From the NCBI RefSeq assembly GCF_030272615.1, contig NC_081415.1, positions 422,309,757 to 422,373,756 on the forward strand: a stretch of 64,000 nucleotides of DNA, written 5' to 3'. Origin of the DNA: Cryptomeria japonica. Taxonomy: Eukaryota; Streptophyta; Pinopsida; Cupressales; Cupressaceae. The notes below the pieces were generated by a model, which worked only from the letters and a program-made list of their open reading frames with translations, did no database searches and was not told the DNA's origin. A program made the position numbers and the translations under genes. This document shows positions 59,804 through 64,000 of the stretch, piece by piece (the first letter of the stretch is position 1; each line of letters opens with the position of its first letter).

Positions 59804-60795
59804 AGGGGTGTGTTGAGCATGTTAATCCATCTTTCAATCATTTGTCCAAGTGCGATTTTGAAGGAGCAATAAAGGAGTGCGAAATCTGGTCCAAGAAGGA
59901 GTGCGAGTTGAAGGCTGGAGGTGGAGCGAATTTTCCTCAAGACGTTGAAGGCTAGAAGTGGTGAAGTTGATAGAAGAAGCACATTTTGAAGACTTTGATC
60001 CACATTTTGCCTAGCAAACTTGCTTAATTTTGCATCTTTTCTTAGAGTTAATTCCCAAGTGGAGGTATGGCGAGATTCTCCTAGTCTCAATTTTAAATTT
60101 TCAATTTTCAATCTCAAGTGGCTTAGTAAATTTAGGAAATGATAATTCAAAGATTTATCATGAGGTTTCCTAATTTAAAACTTAAATCCTCTTTCTAGTC
60201 TATATTTCCACGTTTCAAGATATATTACTAATTTTGAAATGTTGTGTAGGCATCAAATGGAGATCCCGGAGTTGGAAAATCAAGCCAGATCAAGGACGGT
60301 CTCCTCAAGGACGATCAAGCAAGGACAAGGACGGCCTCCTCCAATCCAGCGTTTCAAGGCGAGGTACATCATCATCCTGCAAATCAAGGACACAAGAAGT
60401 CAAAGCAAAGGGTTCGTTGAAGAAGCAGATAGTTCCAGAAGAATTAATTAAAGCTAGCTTCTCAACAACATCAAGTTGAATATCTACCAAGTTCCAAGTG
60501 TCAAATGAGGTGGCATCCTAGTTATCGCTCATCCAGTCAGTGTAGTCCACCTCAGAATGTCCAGATTCGATGTACCTAACTCATGGAAGGTGGCACAAAC
60601 TCCGGTGTACCTACCCCGGCTATCCATTGGTCGATTTTTCCAGAGAGGACATGTGTCCAAGCAATACAATTTTATCATTGGTCAAGCATTAAATGTTATG
60701 TAATGGTTGTAACAAACCCTAATTAGGGTTTTCATTGTTGAATCTTGGCCATTGATCTCGAATTGATCTAAGCCATCGAATTGTATTGAGGGCAC

Positions 60796-60803
60796 TATAT
60801 AAG
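60796..60803 (+). promoter_or_regulatory. Second TATA box of the 4271-bp LTR
   Basis: CTATATAAGCC, exactly 1000 bp after the first. Which one starts the element transcript cannot be told from sequence. Confidence 0.6.
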
Positions 60804-61662
60804 CCTTGGCATTTCATTTTGTAAAGGGAATGAATTAAGAGTTAGATAATAGTTAGAGAGTTGAAAATAGTTAGAAGATAGAAATAGAATAGTAACTAGA
60901 GTAGAGTAGAGAGAGAAGGCAAAGATTGTTGCCAAGATGTTGTTGTAAAAGACTTGTAACTTCATTAAAGAAATGGTGAAATTTATGGGTCGATTCGACA
61001 ATTTGCATGGTCTTTATACTTCTCGTATTTGATTTCATGTTATTAGATGAGTGGAAGAAATGTGCTTGATTGATGGTGAAATTCGTATATCCATACTACT
61101 AGCAGTTTGTTGATTGCAGACTTGCCTTGTGTAGTCAACTGGAATCATTCAGCTTAAGCTTAACTTCAATTGTCGCTTCTTCATTGATATGCATCAACCT
61201 GATGGTGTCTATGCCTGCAGTGATGATTTGAACATCATAAAGCTTTCCTTCGAAGATCGCACTAGCCTTGTGGAGATGGTCCTGTGATGTCAAAACAAGA
61301 CCTAGTTAGAGTTTCATCAAAGATCAATCATTGCTCCTACATTCTTAGTATTAGGATTAGATCCTCTCTTCGCCCTCATCCTTTTTCCATTTTTTCAAAT
61401 CTAAGCTAGTAAGAGCCTGTGTTCCAGCAAAGCAGATCAGAAGTTCAATCATCAAATGTAAGTCCCCTTGTGATTCCAGCAAATCACATCATACCACTGG
61501 AGCTTATCCACACGTAGAGACCTTACATACAAGAACCTTGAAGTTTCTCCGATTGATCCTTTTCGCGATATCTTCAGCATTCGGAAACTTTATTCAAGAG
61601 AGGATAAGGTACCCTTAGGTATTTTATTCTGTGTTTGATAGTGTACAAAATACACGTCAACA

Positions 61663-62149
61663 AAACCCAAATGGGAAAAACCACGGTGAGATGGAACTCA
61701 CAAGTAACTATCTGCAGAATAGGAACCAGACCGGTTAAGGTCTTACAATGTTCTTTACCAGAACAGATCCTGTTAGGAATTTCAATCTCTGTTAGGAGAT
61801 AAGTCCGATCAAAGACTACCTTGCTAGAGGATTTTAGATCCACAGATGTGAACCACCTTGTTAGAGGATTTACAAAAGGCTTTTGGGCCTACCCCGTTAA
61901 GGGCTACAGACTTGTCGAAGATGTGAGTAATCAACAAGTGATTGATCTAGCTAATAGCACAGACTGCTTGGTTAGATCCTTGATAGCACGTTCCTAATGC
62001 ATTCCAGCATTACTTCAGTCTTCTACACATTCATACTCTCTGTTAAGATATAGCCCTCATGAATCTAACTAATGGTAAATCGGTTATTATCTCGAGAGTG
62101 ATATATTAACAGAGCATACAGTTTGGAAATTAAACATAAACAAACTAAT
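61663..62149 (-). mobile_element. Older LTR fragment, part 2
   Basis: It continues the fragment ending at 57391: CAAATGGGAAAAACCACGG, then repeated TTGCTAGAGGATTTT, TTGTTAGAGGATTTAC and CCGTTAAGGGC, which parallel motifs in the LTRs of elements A and B. It is then interrupted by the copia element at 62150. Confidence 0.6.
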
Positions 62150-62382
62150 TGTTATGAACGGTTGCCTCCGTAGGGACAACTGCCACGTATGGACATGTCC
62201 GTACGTAGGCAACCTTTCCTCTTGTATTTAAACCGGATTGTTGCCACGTATGGACATGTCCCTACGTAGGCAACCTTTCCTCTTGTATTTAAACCGGATT
62301 CAATGATGGAGACGATCAATAACTCACGGCAATTAGTCTTCCAGAATCGCTGTCATTATTCTTCGATCCATATTTAACAACA
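62150..62382 (+). repeat. 5' LTR of the copia element
   Basis: TGTTATGAACGG...TTTAACAACA, about 230 bp. The 3' end could be 62379 or 62382, since ACA is repeated before the primer-binding site. The second LTR is outside the window. Confidence 0.75.
62182..62300 (+). repeat. 61-bp tandem duplication with palindromic core in the copia LTR
   Basis: GCCACGTATGGACATGTCC begins copies at 62182 and 62243, differing at about one base. Each unit is nearly palindromic around GGACATGTCC with flanking ACGTA/TACGT, and ends in TTGTATTTAAACCGG. Confidence 0.9.
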
Positions 62383-62395
62383 TGGTATCAGAGCC
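62383..62395 (+). other. Primer-binding site of the copia element
   Basis: TGGTATCAGAGCC, a perfect initiator tRNA-Met type word at the LTR end. Confidence 0.92.
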
Positions 62396-62516
62396 AACAT
62401 ATTAAGAGAATAAATTAGACAGCCATATTACTCATAAGCATTTATCGGAAGTAAATAACAAATCAACGCAGAGGCTATATACGCAGAGGATATATCCGAC
62501 TAAGAAAATATTCAAA

Positions 62517-64000
62517 ATGTCAAGTAATATGAGAGTGGAAGATAGACTCGAAGGAGCCTCCAACTTCGTTTCCTGGAAGATACGAATCATTGCCATTCTT
62601 GAAGAACTAGAATTAGAATCTTACATAGAAGAAAATCTAGACATGCCAAATGATGAACCAGAGAAATCTACCTGGAAAAGGCGTAATAATAAAGCAAAGA
62701 AAATAATTCTTGACTCAGTCAAAGATCATATTCTTCCATCTATAGCCAGACTGCCAAAAGCATATGAAGTATTTAAAAGCATTAAAAATACATATGAAGT
62801 TAACAATGTGAGCAGAATGTTAACCTTGAAACAACAACTTTTAAACATAAAGATGAATAAAGATGATACAATATCTACATACTTTTCAAGGATATCTGAA
62901 GTAAAAGACCAATTACAAACTATTGGAAATGAGGTAGATGATCAAGAAATCTCTCTCATAGCCCTAAGAGGATTACCAATTTCATGGGAATCCTACATTC
63001 AATGTATTAGCAGAACACCCCCCTTACCCAAATTTGAACAACTTAAGAATGAGTGCATTCAAGAGGAATCTCGACTAATCTCAAGAGGATTAGGGACAAA
63101 TAAAGAAGGAGAAATCCAAGCACTTAATACAAATATCTTCAACAAAAAGAAAAAGTTCTCCAAACGGAAGAGAGGAAACAAAAACCATCAGAAAAGAGAT
63201 ATGTCTAAAATTCAGTGTTACAAATGCGACAAATATGGGCACACTAACAAAAATTGTCCAGAAAGGAAGAAAACACAAGCTAGTCTAGCCGAAGTCAAAG
63301 GAGAAAACTCACTTTTCTTCTTAGCCCTATCAAGCGAAATAAATACAAATAAAAACACTTGGATCGTAGACAGTGGAGCATCAAGGCATATAACTGGATT
63401 CAGAAATCAGTTTGAAACACTTAACAGGCACTCAAGTGAAGAGGTTACTATTGGAGATAACTCCACATATCCTGTGAAAGGAATTGGGACCTGTACTATC
63501 AAACTAAGAAATGGAGTATCTCTACAATTAAAGGATGTTCTGTTTGTACTTGGAATAAAAAGAAATCTAGTCTCAATCTCAGGCCTAGCTGATCAAGGAT
63601 ATCGGGTTACCTTCAATGAAGATAAAGTTCTACTCTGGCCTAAAAATACAAATATCAAAAATGCCATAACAGTAGGTTCAAGAGATGGTAGCCTATACAA
63701 ACTATGCAGTGATCAAAAGGAAGCACTAAATCTTGAAGTTTCAAATAATAATGAATTATGGCACAAAAGATTAGGACACCTAAGATATAGTGCTCTATCC
63801 AACATAAAGAAAATTACTTCAGGACTGCCCCAACTAAAATCTGAACACACAGGGATTTGCAAAGGATGTGCCTTGGGAAAGAATGTGAAAGTTTCTTTTC
63901 CCTCAAGCGAGCACAAATCAAAAGTTATTTTAGAACTAATTCACTCAGACCTATGCAGTCCCATGTCAACACCATCCCTAACTGGATCCTTATACTACAT
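62517..64000 (+). CDS. Copia Gag-Pol polyprotein, 5' 494 codons, open to the window end
   Basis: The ATG at 62517 lies about 120 bp after the primer-binding site, and no stop occurs in this frame up to 64000. Residues 1-200 are a UBN2-type Gag (SNFVSWKIRI near 17-26). A CCHC knuckle CYKCDKYGHTNKNC is at 234-247. The aspartic protease WIVDSGASRHI starts at 282 with catalytic Asp 285. The pre-integrase zinc region has WHKRLGHLRY from 415 and CKGC after it. The integrase core begins LIHSDLCSPM with its first catalytic Asp at 478. Reverse transcriptase and RNase H would lie beyond the edge. The protein makes the particle, matures it and inserts cDNA. The absence of damage suggests a recent, possibly active insertion. 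Confidence 0.95.
   Translation, partial: MSSNMRVEDRLEGASNFVSWKIRIIAILEELELESYIEENLDMPNDEPEKSTWKRRNNKAKKIILDSVKDHILPSIARLPKAYEVFKSIKNTYEVNNVSRMLTLKQQLLNIKMNKDDTISTYFSRISEVKDQLQTIGNEVDDQEISLIALRGLPISWESYIQCISRTPPLPKFEQLKNECIQEESRLISRGLGTNKEGEIQALNTNIFNKKKKFSKRKRGNKNHQKRDMSKIQCYKCDKYGHTNKNCPERKKTQASLAEVKGENSLFFLALSSEINTNKNTWIVDSGASRHITGFRNQFETLNRHSSEEVTIGDNSTYPVKGIGTCTIKLRNGVSLQLKDVLFVLGIKRNLVSISGLADQGYRVTFNEDKVLLWPKNTNIKNAITVGSRDGSLYKLCSDQKEALNLEVSNNNELWHKRLGHLRYSALSNIKKITSGLPQLKSEHTGICKGCALGKNVKVSFPSSEHKSKVILELIHSDLCSPMSTPSLTGSLYY

Larger units (their letters stand above)
57392..61662 (+). mobile_element. Solo LTR, 4271 bp, with hairpin array
   Basis: TGTTGTGACG...CGTCAACA, flanked by a perfect 5-bp duplication AAACC (57387-57391 and 61663-61667). 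Joining the flanks restores GTGGAAACC-CAAATGGG in the interrupted older LTR. No gag or pol is present. It contains a 33-bp triple repeat, a 13-copy hairpin array (57813-59464) and two identical TATA boxes. The length and lack of coding suggest a gypsy-type giant LTR, but the family is not identified. All short frames inside are incidental. Confidence 0.85.
62150..64000 (+). mobile_element. Copia retrotransposon, 5' part, apparently intact
   Basis: A short LTR, a perfect primer-binding site and an uninterrupted gag-pol frame run off the right edge. The left flank CTAAT (62145-62149) should recur after the 3' LTR. It is the only element here whose coding frame is undamaged as far as visible. 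Confidence 0.9.

Overview
This is nuclear DNA of a land plant with a large, repeat-rich genome. A conifer or other gymnosperm is the best guess. The reasons are nested Ty1/copia, Ty3/gypsy and LINE layers, 4.2-kb solo LTRs, long AT-rich remnants, a ROF1/FKBP62-type plant gene fragment, and almost no host coding sequence. The species cannot be named from the sequence. No intact host gene, tRNA or rRNA was found; nearly everything is transposable element or satellite.

Layout. 1-9056: the end of one LTR element (LTR from 191), split by element A (719-8527, perfect CCACT duplication). A has 1.25-kb LTRs, a decayed zinc-knuckle Gag-like ORF1 and a long decayed ORF2 of unknown function; no protease, reverse transcriptase or integrase is seen. 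9057-14947: unassigned sequence, non-LTR-like 3' tails and a TA microsatellite. 15290-18940: a roughly 213-bp satellite that switches orientation at a 35-bp palindrome near 16831. 18941-26318: an L1-type LINE with endonuclease but no reverse transcriptase, split by a 4242-bp solo LTR (19650-23891). 28057-36060: element B, on the minus strand, with a perfect GACTG duplication, 1.16-kb LTRs and the same ORF1-ORF2 plan as A in a better state. 36836-38335: a 1.5-kb solo LTR. 38439-42371: copia fragments. 46400-47160: a decayed gypsy integrase. 48210-54288: candidate short-LTR element C, carrying an antisense FKBP pseudogene. 57392-61662: a 4271-bp solo LTR with perfect AAACC duplication, nested in an older LTR. 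62150-64000: a copia element whose gag-pol frame is open to the window edge.

Most notable. (1) Elements A and B define a non-autonomous LTR family, probably mobilised by a copia/Sirevirus-like partner, with a conserved ORF2 I do not recognise. (2) B's two reading frames contain seven internal stops, all TAG, with no frameshift. A's homologous frame has five early stops and none is TAG. (3) The 57392-61662 LTR holds 13 copies of a conserved 31-bp hairpin, mostly spaced at 166-167 bp with diverged spacers of constant length. This looks CRISPR-like but is a eukaryotic LTR repeat.

Coordinates of LTRs, duplications and stops were counted by hand from the sequence. Family assignments come from motifs recognised by eye, not from a database search.
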